A stretch of DNA of 64,000 bases from Lactococcus sp. dk101 (GCF_009601055.1 NZ_WITI01000003.1:62001-126000), one strand, 5' to 3'; numbered from the stretch's first letter, positions 52,293 to 61,958 are shown. Program-made: numbers and translations. The notes: generated by a model from the letters alone, not told the origin.

Positions 52293-53758
52293 TGTCATTT
52301 AATGATAAATCAATCAAGGAGTTACACCAACTTCTTGTTAACAAAGAAATCTCAGCAGTAGAGTTGACAAAATCAACACTGGCTGACATCAATGCGCGTG
52401 AAGCTGATATGGGAGCTTTCCTCAATATTACGCAAACAGAAGCACTTGCACAAGCTGAAGCAATCGATGCACGTGGCGTTAATGCGTCAGTACTGACAGA
52501 TGGTATTCCGCTTGCTGTCAAAGATAATATTGTCACAAAAGACATCGAAACAACCTCTGCAAGTAAAATTTTGCGTGGTTGGGTGCCACCATACAATGCC
52601 ACAGCTGTTGAAAAACTTTATGACAAGGGCATGATTGTTGTCGGAAAAACCAACATGGACGAATTTGCCATGGGTGGTTCTGGTGAAAATTCATCAGTAA
52701 AACCAACACACAATGCTTGGGATTTGACTAAAGTGCCTGGTGGGTCATCATCTGGTTCAGCCGCCGCCGTTGCTTCAGGTCAAGTACGTTTGTCTCTCGG
52801 TTCAGATACAGGGGGCTCAATTCGTCAACCTGCAAGTTTCAACGGTATTGTTGGTATGAAACCTACGTACGGTCGTGTTTCTCGCTGGGGCTTGATTGCC
52901 TTTGCAAGTTCACTTGACCAAATCGGAACTTTTTCTCAAACTGTTGAAGAAAATGCAGAACTTTTACAAGTGATTTCTGGCTTTGATGCAAAAGACAGTA
53001 CCTCTTCACAAGTTGAAATTCCTGATTATACGTCAAAAATCGGTCAAGATATTAAAGGCATGAAAATCGCTCTGCCAAAAGAATATTTTGGTGAAGGTAT
53101 TGACGAAAAAGTAAAAGAACAAGTCCTTGCTGCTGCGAAACACCTCGAAAAACTTGGTGCAATCGTTGAAGAAGTAAGCTTGCCACATAGTAAATATGGC
53201 GTTGCTGCATACTATATCATCGGTTCATCCGAAGCAAGTTCAAACCTCCAACGTTTTGACGGCATTCGTTTTGGATATCGTGCCGAAGAAATCAAAAATC
53301 TTGAAGATTTGTTTGTAAAATCTCGTTCTGAAGGTTTTGGAGAAGAAGTGAAACGTCGAATTATGCTTGGAACTTATAGCCTTTCAGCTGGTTTTTATGA
53401 TGCTTACTTCAAGAAAGCTGGACAAGTTCGGACATTGATTGCTGATGATTTTGCTAAAGTCTTTGAAAAATATGACTTAATCTTAGGCCCAACAGCACCA
53501 ACGGTTGCCTTTGATTTAGGAAGCCGTAATAATGACCCTGTCGCAATGTACTTGGCAGATATTTTGACAATTCCAGTTAATTTGGCCGGTTTGCCAGGAA
53601 TTTCAATCCCTGCAGGTCAAGCAGATGGCCTTCCAGTAGGTATGCAACTTATCGGAAAACGTTATTCAGAAGAAACAATCTATCAAGTTGCAGCTGCCTT
53701 TGAAGCAACAACTGATTGGCATAAAAAACAACCTGTCATTTTCGGAGGTGCGAAATAA
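52292..53758 (+). CDS. gatA: Asp/Glu-tRNA amidotransferase subunit A
   Basis: GatA hydrolyses glutamine and supplies ammonia to GatB. The 488-residue amidase-signature protein has the catalytic triad Lys77 (PLAVKDNI), Ser152 (GGSSSGSAA) and Ser176 ([12 protein letters not shown]). Length is normal. The next gene starts 1 nt after its stop. A one-base variant of the dispersed palindrome (52485-52498) encodes VLTDG. Confidence 0.96.
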   Translation: MSFNDKSIKELHQLLVNKEISAVELTKSTLADINAREADMGAFLNITQTEALAQAEAIDARGVNASVLTDGIPLAVKDNIVTKDIETTSASKILRGWVPPYNATAVEKLYDKGMIVVGKTNMDEFAMGGSGENSSVKPTHNAWDLTKVPGGSSSGSAAAVASGQVRLSLGSDTGGSIRQPASFNGIVGMKPTYGRVSRWGLIAFASSLDQIGTFSQTVEENAELLQVISGFDAKDSTSSQVEIPDYTSKIGQDIKGMKIALPKEYFGEGIDEKVKEQVLAAAKHLEKLGAIVEEVSLPHSKYGVAAYYIIGSSEASSNLQRFDGIRFGYRAEEIKNLEDLFVKSRSEGFGEEVKRRIMLGTYSLSAGFYDAYFKKAGQVRTLIADDFAKVFEKYDLILGPTAPTVAFDLGSRNNDPVAMYLADILTIPVNLAGLPGISIPAGQADGLPVGMQLIGKRYSEETIYQVAAAFEATTDWHKKQPVIFGGAK

Positions 53759-53759
53759 T

Positions 53760-55196
53760 ATGAATTTTGAAACAGTCATTGGACTTGAAGTTCACGTTGA
53801 GTTGAACACGAATTCCAAAATTTTCAGCCCAGGAAAAATTGCTTATGGAGCTGAACAAAATACATCAACATATCTCATTGATTGGGGCTTGCCAGGAGTA
53901 CTTCCAACCTTGAACAAAGGCGTTGTGGAAGCAGGAATGAAAGCAGCTTTAGCGCTCAATATGCAAATCAGTCAAGACATGCATTTTGACCGCAAACACT
54001 ATTTCTATCCTGATAATCCCAAAGCATATCAAATTTCTCAACAAGATACGCCAATTGGTCACGATGGTTGGATTGAAATTGAGTTGGAAGATGGAACAAA
54101 GAAAAAAATTGGTATCGAGCGTGGTCACATTGAAGAAGACGCTGGAAAGAACACACACGGAACAGACGGCTATTCTTATGTCGATTTGAACCGTCAAGGT
54201 GTGCCATTGATTGAAATTGTTTCTCATGCCGAAATGCGTTCTGCTGAAGAAGCATACGCTTATTTGACTGCTTTACGCGAAACTATTCTTTACACAGGCA
54301 TTTCTGATGTCAAGATGGAAGAAGGATCAATGCGTTGTGACGCTAATATTTCGCTCCGTCCTTACGGACAAGAAGAATTTGGCGTGAAAACTGAAGTCAA
54401 GAACATGAACTCATTTAGCAATGTTAAAAAGGCGCTTGCTTTTGAAGCAGCCCGTCAAGAAAAAATCTTGCGTGCTGGTGGTGTCATTCGTCAAGAAACA
54501 CGCCGTTTTGATGATAAAACAGGTGAAACAATCTTGATGCGTGTCAAAGAAGGTTCAGCTGACTATCGTTATTTCCCAGAACCAGATCTGCCTTCACACA
54601 TGATTGTTGAAGACGCTTGGATTGAAGAAGTGCGTGGTCAAATGCCTGAATTTGCTAAAGCACGTCGTACGCGCTACATCAATGATTTGGGACTCTCAGA
54701 AGCAGATGCCAAACAATTGACAGTTGCTAAAGAAACTTCAGATTTCTTGGACGCTGCTGTTGCACTTGGTGCAGACGCTAAATTGATTTCAAACTGGTTG
54801 CAAGGCGAAATTGCACAATATTTGAATGCTGAAAAATTAACTTTGAATGAGATTAAACTCAGTCCAGAAAACTTAACAGAAATGTTGAGCTTGATTGCTG
54901 ACGGCACAATTTCATCAAAAATTGCCAAAAAAGTCTTTATTGAACTTGCCAAAAATGGTGGTTCTGCCGAAGCCTTTGTTAAAAAAGCTGGTTTGGTTCA
55001 AATTTCAGATCCAGCAGTTTTAATTCCAATTATTCATGACGTGTTTGCCAAAAATGAACAATCAGTTGCCGACTATCGCGGTGGAAAACAAAATGCTGCC
55101 AAAGCACTTGTTGGACAGTTGATGAAAGCAACAAAGGGTCAAGCCAATCCAGCTGTCGCCCAAAAATTGCTCTACCAAGAATTAGACAAAGATTGA
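53760..55196 (+). CDS. gatB: Asp/Glu-tRNA amidotransferase subunit B
   Basis: GatB activates and amidates the misacylated tRNA. The 478-residue protein begins [17 protein letters not shown], has [33 protein letters not shown] and the C-terminal YqeY-like domain. The frame is open from 53688 inside gatA, but ATG 53760 fits the family and follows GGAGGTGCGAAATA. A terminator lies directly after the stop. Confidence 0.96.
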   Translation: MNFETVIGLEVHVELNTNSKIFSPGKIAYGAEQNTSTYLIDWGLPGVLPTLNKGVVEAGMKAALALNMQISQDMHFDRKHYFYPDNPKAYQISQQDTPIGHDGWIEIELEDGTKKKIGIERGHIEEDAGKNTHGTDGYSYVDLNRQGVPLIEIVSHAEMRSAEEAYAYLTALRETILYTGISDVKMEEGSMRCDANISLRPYGQEEFGVKTEVKNMNSFSNVKKALAFEAARQEKILRAGGVIRQETRRFDDKTGETILMRVKEGSADYRYFPEPDLPSHMIVEDAWIEEVRGQMPEFAKARRTRYINDLGLSEADAKQLTVAKETSDFLDAAVALGADAKLISNWLQGEIAQYLNAEKLTLNEIKLSPENLTEMLSLIADGTISSKIAKKVFIELAKNGGSAEAFVKKAGLVQISDPAVLIPIIHDVFAKNEQSVADYRGGKQNAAKALVGQLMKATKGQANPAVAQKLLYQELDKD

Positions 55197-55202
55197 TCTA
55201 TC

Positions 55203-55230
55203 AAAAAGCAAGCATTCGCTTGCTTTTTTT
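55203..55230 (+). terminator. Terminator of gatCAB
   Basis: AAAAAGCAAGC, loop ATTC, GCTTGCTTTTT and further T residues. Confidence 0.92.
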
Positions 55231-55248
55231 GAAAGGATAATTCCAAGG

Positions 55249-56742
55249 ATGACGAATAAAATAAAAGACGCGACATACTGGGCGGATAAAATCCGTCACA
55301 ATGAAATCACGCCAGAAGCCTTGCTCAAATTGACAGAAGAAAAAATTGAATTGCTCAATCCAAAATACAATGCTGTCATTGCTTACGATCGTAAAAAAGC
55401 GCTAGCGGATTTGGAAAAAACGAAATCAGGATTTTTTGCGGGCGTTCCATTTGCCTTGAAAATGCTTGGGCAAAGTCATGCAGGTTTGCCAGATACAGCC
55501 AGTTCTCTCCTTTTTAAAGATAGTGTTTCCAGAACTGACAGCAATTACGTTACTAAATTGATGGAAGCTGGACTGACACCATTTGGGCAAACGGCAGCCC
55601 CAGAATTTGGCTTTAAAAATATAACAGACTCCAAACTGTATGGCGATACAAGAAACGTTTGGAACCAGGATTATTACTCAGGTGGTTCCTCAGGAGGCGC
55701 AGCTTCAGCAGTCGCTTCTGGTATGTTCTCTATGGCCGGGGCGTCTGATGGTGGCGGTTCAATTCGAATTCCTGCCAGCTTTTCAGGTCTCATTGGCTTG
55801 AAGATGACTAGAGGTAGAATGCCTCAAGGGCCCGGAGCATATCGTTCATGGCAGGGGGCGTCCATTTCTGGAAGTTTGACGGTCTCTGTGCGTGATACGG
55901 CTCGATTTGTGATGGCCATGCAAGTGGTTCAAGAAGCAGCTCCTTATCAGACGTCCTTATTGGACGTACAGGCGCTGTCAGCTCTGACAGAGGGTAAATC
56001 CAGTGAACATGATAAACGGCTTAAAATCGCTTATTCTTTAGCTTCTCCGATTGATGCAATCCCTTTATCAGCTGATGCTGTGAATGCCGTCAAAAAAGCG
56101 GTGGCTTTTCTTGAAAAACAAGGGCATGAATTGGTCGAAGTTGCATTTCCAATGAATGCGCGTAGCTTGATACAATCCTACTACGAAATGAATGCTGCGG
56201 AAACCCTTGCTATGCTTGAACCTTGGGAGCTTGCAAATGGACGTCAGTTGACTCCTGATGATGTCGAACTTTTGACGTTTGCATTGCTAGAAGCAGGACG
56301 GAAAGCTCCTGTCAGTAGTTATATCAATGCGCTAGATCAGTGGGATAATGCAAGTGCTATTTTTGAAGAAAAAATCTTCAGCCAATACGATCTCTTTTTG
56401 ACACCGACGACGGCTAAGACAGCTCCAAAAATTGGCGAAGAACTTGTCAGTGCTGACACGCAAGAAAAAATGCGTCGGATTAAAAATTATGATTTTACGG
56501 AACAACTTCGGATTATCGAAACCGCATTTGAGCGCTCGCTTGCTTATACGCCTTACAATTTTATCAGCAATTTGACAGGACAGCCTGCGCTTTCGCTGCC
56601 CGTTTATGTATCTGAAGAAAGCAATTTACCGCTAGGCATTCAACTTTGGGGCAGGAAGAACTCAGAGCTTGAGCTTTTAGCCTTAGCCTTAGAATTTGAA
56701 AACGAAGGGCAATTAATCTTACCTGAGTATTATCGAAAATAA
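55249..56742 (+). CDS. Amidase-signature-family amidase
   Basis: The 497-residue enzyme has the amidase triad: Lys71 (VPFALKML), a cis-Ser in GGSSGGAAS (about 144-153) and nucleophile Ser171 (DGGGSIRIPAS). It is a GatA relative but lies after a terminator, and differs by DGGGS in place of DTGGS, so it is a separate amidase and not part of GatCAB. The substrate is unknown. Two dispersed palindromes are inside it (55975-55990 read LSALT, and 56445-56458 read VSADT). Start ATG 55249 follows AAAGGATAATTCCAAGG. Confidence 0.9.
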   Translation: MTNKIKDATYWADKIRHNEITPEALLKLTEEKIELLNPKYNAVIAYDRKKALADLEKTKSGFFAGVPFALKMLGQSHAGLPDTASSLLFKDSVSRTDSNYVTKLMEAGLTPFGQTAAPEFGFKNITDSKLYGDTRNVWNQDYYSGGSSGGAASAVASGMFSMAGASDGGGSIRIPASFSGLIGLKMTRGRMPQGPGAYRSWQGASISGSLTVSVRDTARFVMAMQVVQEAAPYQTSLLDVQALSALTEGKSSEHDKRLKIAYSLASPIDAIPLSADAVNAVKKAVAFLEKQGHELVEVAFPMNARSLIQSYYEMNAAETLAMLEPWELANGRQLTPDDVELLTFALLEAGRKAPVSSYINALDQWDNASAIFEEKIFSQYDLFLTPTTAKTAPKIGEELVSADTQEKMRRIKNYDFTEQLRIIETAFERSLAYTPYNFISNLTGQPALSLPVYVSEESNLPLGIQLWGRKNSELELLALALEFENEGQLILPEYYRK

Positions 56743-56763
56743 AAAAGGCCCTGGGCCTTTTTT
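56741..56763. terminator. Bidirectional terminator, amidase / MATE
   Basis: AAAAAAGGCC and GGCCTTTTTT around a 3-nt loop, between convergent genes. Confidence 0.9.
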
Positions 56764-58117
56764 ATTTTACAGCAAGAAGTTCTAGGTCTCCTTTTTTCTT
56801 GAATTCTCGAACCATTTTTAAGGTTGTCGGAATGAGAATGGCGGTTGACCCAATCCAAGCAGCAGGATTGGAAGAAATAATCACCGTATAATTGAGCAAA
56901 AGAACACCGAAAATTGCAACGCCTGCACGCATGAATAATTCCATGAAGCCACAAATGGTTGGGATTTTCGCATTTCCCAGTCCCTGAATGGTTGAACGTG
57001 TCACAAACAAAATGGCAAGCAGCCAGTAGAAACTGCCGTTGACAACATAATAATGTCTTGCCATATCGATAACAGCCGTTTGACTTGGTGAAATGAAAGC
57101 TGTTGTGAAGTAGTAATTGAGCGAAATCAAGACAGCGGCAAACAGGATTGACCAGCCCACAGCAATCGCAAGTGAGCGAAGCAGACCTTGATTGATTCGT
57201 TTGTACTGCTGGGCGCCGTAGTTTTGGGCAGCGAAAGTCGCCATTGCAAGTCCCATTGAAATCATTGGAAGCATAGCAAATTGGTCGATTTTGCTGACGA
57301 TTGCTTGAGTTGCTACCGCATTGGTTCCCATCTTATTGAGCGCAATTTGGAGCGTGATAGAACCGATAGCAATGATTGAGGACTGAAAGCCCATTGGCAA
57401 TCCTAGACGGACGTGAGCATTGATTTCTTGCCGGCTCACTTTGAGCATTGAGCGGTCGATATGGAAATCTGGCACTTTCTTCTTGATATACCAAAAGAGG
57501 AACAAGACCGAGATGGCTTGTGCCAAAATAGTTGCGGCACTTGAACCAAACAAGCCCAGATGAAAGACTAAAATAGCAACATATTCCATGATAATATTGA
57601 GAATACTGGCAACAATCAAGGCGTAGAGTGGCGTTTTTGAGTTTCCTAAAGCCCGCAAGGCATTTGACAAATAGGCATATAAGTTTGAGGCAATCATTCC
57701 GCCCAGCATGACAGTTAAGAAGGTTTTAGAACCTTCAAAAATATCCGCGGGTGTTTGCATGATTTGAAGCAATTCTCCCACAAAAATGACCGAAATAACG
57801 CTCAAAACAATGGAAATGGCAATCGTAAAATAAAGTCCTGTGACAAAGGACTTCTTTACGCCTAATTTATCCTTTCCACCAAAACGTTGCGCCGTCAAAA
57901 TGGTCAAACCACCCGTCATTCCTTGAGCAAATCCGACAATTAAAAAGTTAATGGATCCTGTTGCACCAACGGAAGCTAGCGCGTCCTTCCCCAACGTTTG
58001 CCCCACAATCAGCGTATCTGCTGTGTTGTAAAGCACCTGAAAAAAATTGCCCATCAAAAGTGGCAAGGTGAAAGCAATCAATCCTTTGAGGATATTGCCT
58101 TTGGTTAAATCTTTCAT
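56762..58117 (-). CDS. MATE-family efflux transporter
   Basis: A 451-residue protein with 12 membrane helices in two similar halves. It has FTLPLLMGNFFQVLYNTADTLIVGQ at the start, SVGATGSINFLIVGFAQGMTGG, GLPMGFQSSIIAIGSITLQIALN at the start of the second half and MGLAMATFAAQNYGAQQ. MATE proteins export cationic compounds against H+ or Na+. The actual substrate is unknown. It is convergent with the amidase gene and follows csp on the minus strand. Confidence 0.9.
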   Translation of the reverse strand: MKDLTKGNILKGLIAFTLPLLMGNFFQVLYNTADTLIVGQTLGKDALASVGATGSINFLIVGFAQGMTGGLTILTAQRFGGKDKLGVKKSFVTGLYFTIAISIVLSVISVIFVGELLQIMQTPADIFEGSKTFLTVMLGGMIASNLYAYLSNALRALGNSKTPLYALIVASILNIIMEYVAILVFHLGLFGSSAATILAQAISVLFLFWYIKKKVPDFHIDRSMLKVSRQEINAHVRLGLPMGFQSSIIAIGSITLQIALNKMGTNAVATQAIVSKIDQFAMLPMISMGLAMATFAAQNYGAQQYKRINQGLLRSLAIAVGWSILFAAVLISLNYYFTTAFISPSQTAVIDMARHYYVVNGSFYWLLAILFVTRSTIQGLGNAKIPTICGFMELFMRAGVAIFGVLLLNYTVIISSNPAAWIGSTAILIPTTLKMVREFKKKGDLELLAVK

Positions 58118-58210
58118 TTTTTCCCTAATAACATTCTAAAATTTGTTTAATTGCTTTCATTTTAGACTATTTTATACCTTTTGACAAGATAATTGTGCGG
58201 TTTTTGGCAA

Positions 58211-58233
58211 TAAAAAAACTGTCAGAGCTGACA
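58211..58233 (-). terminator. Terminator of csp built on the dispersed palindrome
   Basis: On the minus strand TGTCAGCTCTGACA (58233-58220) is followed by G and seven T residues, about 70 nt after the csp stop. Between them is a hairpin TCGCT-AA-AGCGA (about 58240-58255), similar to the word repeated at 51307-51322. Confidence 0.75.
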
Positions 58234-58300
58234 TTTCGACTAATCGCTTTAGCGACCTATCGAGAATGTACAACTGAGTGACAGCTTCATGGAGTCATTA

Positions 58301-58498
58301 TTATTTTGTAACGTTAACTGCTTGAGGACCACGTGGGCCTTCTTCAAGGTCAAAGTTTACTTTTTGTCCTTCATCAAGAGTTTTGAATCCGTCAGTGTTG
58401 ATTGCTGAGAAGTGTACGAATACATCTTTTCCGTCTTCAGCTGTGATAAAACCAAAACCTTTAGTAGCGTTAAACCATTTAACAGTTCCTTGTGCCAT
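58301..58498 (-). CDS. Cold-shock-type RNA chaperone
   Basis: The 65-residue protein has the cold-shock domain with RNP1 KGFGFI and RNP2 VFVHFSAI, and the conserved [12 protein letters not shown] core. It binds single-stranded RNA/DNA. GGAAG precedes the ATG at 58498. The gene is monocistronic: it diverges from the 5-formyltetrahydrofolate cyclo-ligase gene and ends at a palindrome terminator. Which csp paralogue it is cannot be told. Confidence 0.95.
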   Translation of the reverse strand: MAQGTVKWFNATKGFGFITAEDGKDVFVHFSAINTDGFKTLDEGQKVNFDLEEGPRGPQAVNVTK

Positions 58499-58619
58499 TT
58501 TGAAATACTTCCTTAATATATATTTTTTTGTAAATTGTAAATCTTAATAAGGAGTGAACAAAATGTTACAGAACTAATCTTAAGACAAAAACTTACAGAT
58601 TTATGATAACATAGTTATC

Positions 58620-59162
58620 ATGGAAAGTAAAGCGGAAACAAGAAAAAATATTATAAATTTTCTGATTAAAATGTCAGAAAATGACAAAAGAATACAAACA
58701 ACAAGCATTTTATCCAATCTTGTCAGCTCTGACAGCTGGAAAAAGGCCCGAGTTGTCGGACTTTATCTGCCAATGCCAATGGAATTTGATCTGACTCAAC
58801 TTTTCAATATTGCAAAAAATGAAGGCAAACGTATTCTAATTCCGAAAACATTGCCCCAGCGTCAAATGATTTTTGCCGAGTATGACAAGTTGCATCTCAA
58901 AAAATCAAGTTTTGGTGTTTTGGAACCCGATGGATTGCCAGAAGAAATTCCCGATTTCATTTTGGTGCCAGGTGTTGCATGGAATTCACAAGGACATCGC
59001 ATTGGCTTTGGAGGAGGCTATTACGATCGGTATTTGGCCAGTTTCAAAGGAAAGACGGCATCGGTTTATTATGATTTGCAATCAGTAGAGTTTGAAAGTG
59101 AAAGTCATGATATAATGGTAGAAGAACGTTTTACTTACACAAAAAATCAAGCAAAGACTTGA
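58620..59162 (+). CDS. 5-formyltetrahydrofolate cyclo-ligase
   Basis: Converts 5-formyl-THF to 5,10-methenyl-THF using ATP. The 180-residue protein has GLYLPMPMEFDL, ILIPKTLPQRQM and the family signature RIGFGGGYYDRYLA, preceded by LVPGVAW. A TATGAT lies 12 nt before the ATG and no ribosome-binding site is visible, so the leader is very short. The rhomboid gene follows after 12 nt, the common pairing in streptococci. A dispersed palindrome encodes VSSDS (58721-58734). Confidence 0.93.
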   Translation: MESKAETRKNIINFLIKMSENDKRIQTTSILSNLVSSDSWKKARVVGLYLPMPMEFDLTQLFNIAKNEGKRILIPKTLPQRQMIFAEYDKLHLKKSSFGVLEPDGLPEEIPDFILVPGVAWNSQGHRIGFGGGYYDRYLASFKGKTASVYYDLQSVEFESESHDIMVEERFTYTKNQAKT

Positions 59163-59174
59163 AATGGAGAACTC

Positions 59175-59894
59175 ATGGATCATTTTGATTTAAAAAAAGA
59201 TTTTTCAGAATTTAAAGCCACTTATGTCATCACAATCGTTACGATTTTGGTCTGGATTGGTCAACTTTTGGCATTTGGTAACCAAGCAACGACAGGGATT
59301 AACCTGCTCAATTCGGGCGCATTATGGGGACCAAACATTCTTGCTGATCCGACTCAACTATGGCGATTAGTGACGCCGATTTTCCTTCATATTGGCTGGA
59401 CACATCTGTTATTTAATATGTTTACGCTCTTTTTTATCGGCAGACAGGTTGAAGCAGTATTTGGCTGGAAAAGTTTCACACTGATTTATTTCATTTCAGG
59501 AATTTTTGGAAATGCCATGAGTTTTCTCTTTTCACCACAAAGCTTGTCAGCGGGTGCTTCAGGTGCCATATTTGGACTTTTTGGTGCCGTCGTTGGTTTA
59601 GGCTATTTCACAGAAATGCCTGTTTTAAAACAAATCGGAAAGACCTTTGCTGTGCTGATTGTCATAAATCTTTTGCTCAATGTGTTTAATATTGGTGCGA
59701 TTGGTTCACTTGGAAGCACGCAGGTCAACATCTGGGCCCATATCGGTGGCGCTATCGGCGGTCTCTTGCTCTCAGCTATCTTCCCACCTAAATCGCTCAA
59801 ACGAGCAATTCCGGCACACTATAAAATCATTACAAGCATTGTTTTTGTCGGCCTACTCCTTGCTTTTATCATTTTGCCCTTTATGACCAATTAA
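59175..59894 (+). CDS. Rhomboid-family intramembrane serine protease
   Basis: The 239-residue protein has six to seven membrane helices. The rhomboid signatures are HIGWTHLLFNM (77-81 region, oxyanion side), GASGAIFG with the catalytic Ser129, and WAHIGGAIGG with the catalytic His189. Both catalytic residues are present, so it should be active. GGAGAACTC precedes the ATG, and it is probably cotranscribed with the upstream cyclo-ligase gene. The substrate is unknown. Confidence 0.94.
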   Translation: MDHFDLKKDFSEFKATYVITIVTILVWIGQLLAFGNQATTGINLLNSGALWGPNILADPTQLWRLVTPIFLHIGWTHLLFNMFTLFFIGRQVEAVFGWKSFTLIYFISGIFGNAMSFLFSPQSLSAGASGAIFGLFGAVVGLGYFTEMPVLKQIGKTFAVLIVINLLLNVFNIGAIGSLGSTQVNIWAHIGGAIGGLLLSAIFPPKSLKRAIPAHYKIITSIVFVGLLLAFIILPFMTN

Positions 59895-59930
59895 AAAGAA
59901 ATATATTTCCTATAAAAAAACGAAAAAACC

Positions 59931-59959
59931 TTGCAAACGTTTTCTGAACTTGCTAAAAT
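59931..59959 (+). promoter_or_regulatory. Promoter with overlapping cre site
   Basis: TTGCAA (59931-59936), 17-bp spacer, TAAAAT (59954-59959) with TGC just before it. TGCAAACGTTTTCT (59932-59945) matches the cre consensus TGWAARCGYTWNCW at all but one position and overlaps the -35, so CcpA repression of the downstream DUF3284 gene is expected. Confidence 0.75.
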
Positions 59960-59992
59960 AAATTAAAAGATTTAAATGAAAGTGTACAAAGA

Positions 59993-60415
59993 ATGCAGAT
60001 TAACAAAACAATTGACGTCCCACGCGAATTTATTTTTGAAAAAATTATTGAATCAAGCCTTTATGATATTCAGAAACAAACTGGAAAACGTCCAAAAGTG
60101 ATGAATATGACAGGTTTTTCATACGTCAAAACATTTGGCAAGAATCAAAAAGGAACCATCAAATTTGACGAAGTAACTGGCCCATCAGTCTATGCTTTCA
60201 CGACTTCCACACAACGTAATACTTTCCACACACGCTGGGAATTGCACAAGATTGATGACCGTTCAACAACGATTATTATTACAGAAGATCGCGTATCAAA
60301 CGGCTTTATTCAAAAAATGAATGACATGGTTGTTGGTTTCGCATTGGGACGCTTCAAAAAACGCCAAATCATCGCAATTATTGATTCAATCCAAAAATCT
60401 TACATCGGGAAATAA
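59993..60415 (+). CDS. DUF3284 family protein
   Basis: The 140-residue soluble protein (MQINKTIDVPREFIFEKIIES start, GFALGRFKKRQIIAIIDSIQKS end) belongs to DUF3284, a family with a START/Bet v1-like outline found in lactic acid bacteria, often near PTS and beta-glucoside genes. Its function is not known. The promoter has a cre site, so carbon catabolite control is likely. The VOC gene follows 12 nt after the stop with AGAGGACATCTG. Confidence 0.85.
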   Translation: MQINKTIDVPREFIFEKIIESSLYDIQKQTGKRPKVMNMTGFSYVKTFGKNQKGTIKFDEVTGPSVYAFTTSTQRNTFHTRWELHKIDDRSTTIIITEDRVSNGFIQKMNDMVVGFALGRFKKRQIIAIIDSIQKSYIGK

Positions 60416-60427
60416 GAGGACATCTGA

Positions 60428-60805
60428 ATGAAAATTGATCACGTTGGTCTAATGGTTCACGACTTAGAAGGCATGCGTTCATTTTATGAAACGTATTTTA
60501 ATGCGGTGGCTGGGGAAAAATATCATAATCCCAAAACGACCTTTCAATCTTACTTTCTGAGCTTTGCTGACGATACCCGATTGGAAATCGGTACAAAAGA
60601 AAGCCTGTCAGTACTGACAAAGGCCGATTTTGGCTATGCGCATTTAGCGATTGCTGTTGGAAGTAAAGAAACGGTTGATGCCATGGCTGCGCGTTTCACA
60701 AAAGACGGTTTTACGGTTAAATCTGGCCCTCGTGTGACAGGAGATGGTTACTATGAAGCAGTTGTTCTTGACCCTGAAAATAATGAAATCGAGATTACGA
60801 TATGA
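60428..60805 (+). CDS. VOC-superfamily (glyoxalase/bleomycin-resistance fold) protein
   Basis: The 125-residue protein has the paired beta-alpha-beta-beta-beta modules of the VOC fold: KIDHVGLMVHDLEGMRSFYETYF, LEIGTKESL, FGYAHLAIAVGSKETVD, and YYEAVVLDPENNEIEIT with the C-terminal metal-ligand Glu. His4, Glu (LEIG) and the later His and Glu fit a metal site, so lyase activity is possible, but the substrate is unknown. A dispersed palindrome encodes SLSVLTKA (60606-60619). It shares the transcript of DUF3284. Confidence 0.85.
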   Translation: MKIDHVGLMVHDLEGMRSFYETYFNAVAGEKYHNPKTTFQSYFLSFADDTRLEIGTKESLSVLTKADFGYAHLAIAVGSKETVDAMAARFTKDGFTVKSGPRVTGDGYYEAVVLDPENNEIEITI

Positions 60806-60812
60806 AACAAAC

Positions 60813-60848
60813 AAAAAACATTTCTCTCAAATGAAATGTTTTTTATTT
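60813..60848 (+). terminator. Terminator of the DUF3284-VOC operon
   Basis: AAAAAACATTT / AAATGTTTTTT with a 10-nt loop. Confidence 0.85.
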
Positions 60849-60873
60849 ACCAAAAATATGCTAGAATAAAAGC

Positions 60874-61878
60874 ATGAATACGCATCAAAAACTAAATGAA
60901 GAACTTCTTGAACTGGCAAAATACGCCTTTCATAAACCTGTAACAGGTGGCGATGAAGCATTCTATGCGCTTCTTGATTTTGCGAAACCTTATTATGATA
61001 AAAATCAGCAACAACTGACATCGATGGTGATTGACATTCCTTTTGATATTCATTGGAAGGAGAACCGCTTAAAAATGGCAGGTATTGGCTACGTTGCGAG
61101 CTATCCCGAGTTTAGAGGCAATGGCGCTATCCGTCAACTGATGACAAAACTTTTGCACGATGAATATGAAAAAGGAACGGCCCTGAGTTATCTGGCACCC
61201 TTTTCTTATGAATTTTACGCCAAATTTGGTTATGCTTATAGTTTTAACCGCAAAAAATATGAAATTCCAGCTCTTCAATTTCCAAAAGGAAAGAAAACAA
61301 GCGGAAACATTAAGCGCGTCAGCCTAAAAGACGGGCAAACACAGATGCAAAAAATCCATGAACAAGCCTATAATCAAGGGAGCATAGCTCGAAATGAACA
61401 GATTTGGGACTATTATTTCAGCTTCAAATCAAAGCCAAACTTTGCGATTTATGAAGAAAATGATGAAAAAATGGGCTATCTGATTTATGAATTTGATGGT
61501 GCTGATTTTGTCATTCGTGAGCTGATTTGTTTGACGGCTTCGGCAAAAGATGCCCTTTATCGTTTCATCTACAGCCACGCCAGTTCATTTGATAAAATAA
61601 TTTGGATTGCGCCAAGCCATGAAAAGCTGGAAGAAGATCTTGCTGAACCAAGTCAAGCAAATATTCAAATTCAGCCATATATGATGGCAAGAATTGTCAA
61701 CCTGTCTGCCTTTTTAGAAGTCAATGGACAACCCAATTTTGCTGCACGCATTTGTGATGACCTCATTCAAGAAAACAACCAAACGGTCGGACAAGGAGAG
61801 CCAGTAGAAATGACTATCGGCGAATTTACCGCGCGTGTACTGAAAGAGCAGTCTGCTATTCTCAGAGAATACTTTTAA
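60874..61878 (+). CDS. Eis-like GNAT N-acetyltransferase
   Basis: The 334-residue protein has an N-terminal GNAT domain with VASYPEFRGNGAIRQLMTKLL (acetyl-CoA loop) and LAPFSYEFYAKFGYAYS. A second GNAT-like half and a short C-terminal SCP2-like part follow, the layout of Eis family acetyltransferases; it is somewhat shorter than the about 400 residues of typical Eis. The acceptor is unknown. An extended -10, TGCTAGAAT (60859-60867), ends 6 nt before the ATG with no ribosome-binding site, suggesting a leaderless mRNA. Confidence 0.85.
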   Translation: MNTHQKLNEELLELAKYAFHKPVTGGDEAFYALLDFAKPYYDKNQQQLTSMVIDIPFDIHWKENRLKMAGIGYVASYPEFRGNGAIRQLMTKLLHDEYEKGTALSYLAPFSYEFYAKFGYAYSFNRKKYEIPALQFPKGKKTSGNIKRVSLKDGQTQMQKIHEQAYNQGSIARNEQIWDYYFSFKSKPNFAIYEENDEKMGYLIYEFDGADFVIRELICLTASAKDALYRFIYSHASSFDKIIWIAPSHEKLEEDLAEPSQANIQIQPYMMARIVNLSAFLEVNGQPNFAARICDDLIQENNQTVGQGEPVEMTIGEFTARVLKEQSAILREYF

Positions 61879-61899
61879 TCAAGAAGAAACAAAGATGAA

Positions 61900-61929
61900 A
61901 AATGTTCCTAAATTTAGGAATATTTTTTT
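61900..61929 (+). terminator. Terminator of the Eis-like gene
   Basis: TTCCTAAA / TTTAGGAA region with T-run after it. Confidence 0.75.
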
Positions 61930-61958
61930 ATTTCCAGAAATCGCTTGCATTTTAAAAA

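Noticed and set aside
58409-58425. TACGAATA competence (cin) box
   Set aside because: It lies inside the csp coding sequence in the wrong orientation for any gene start.
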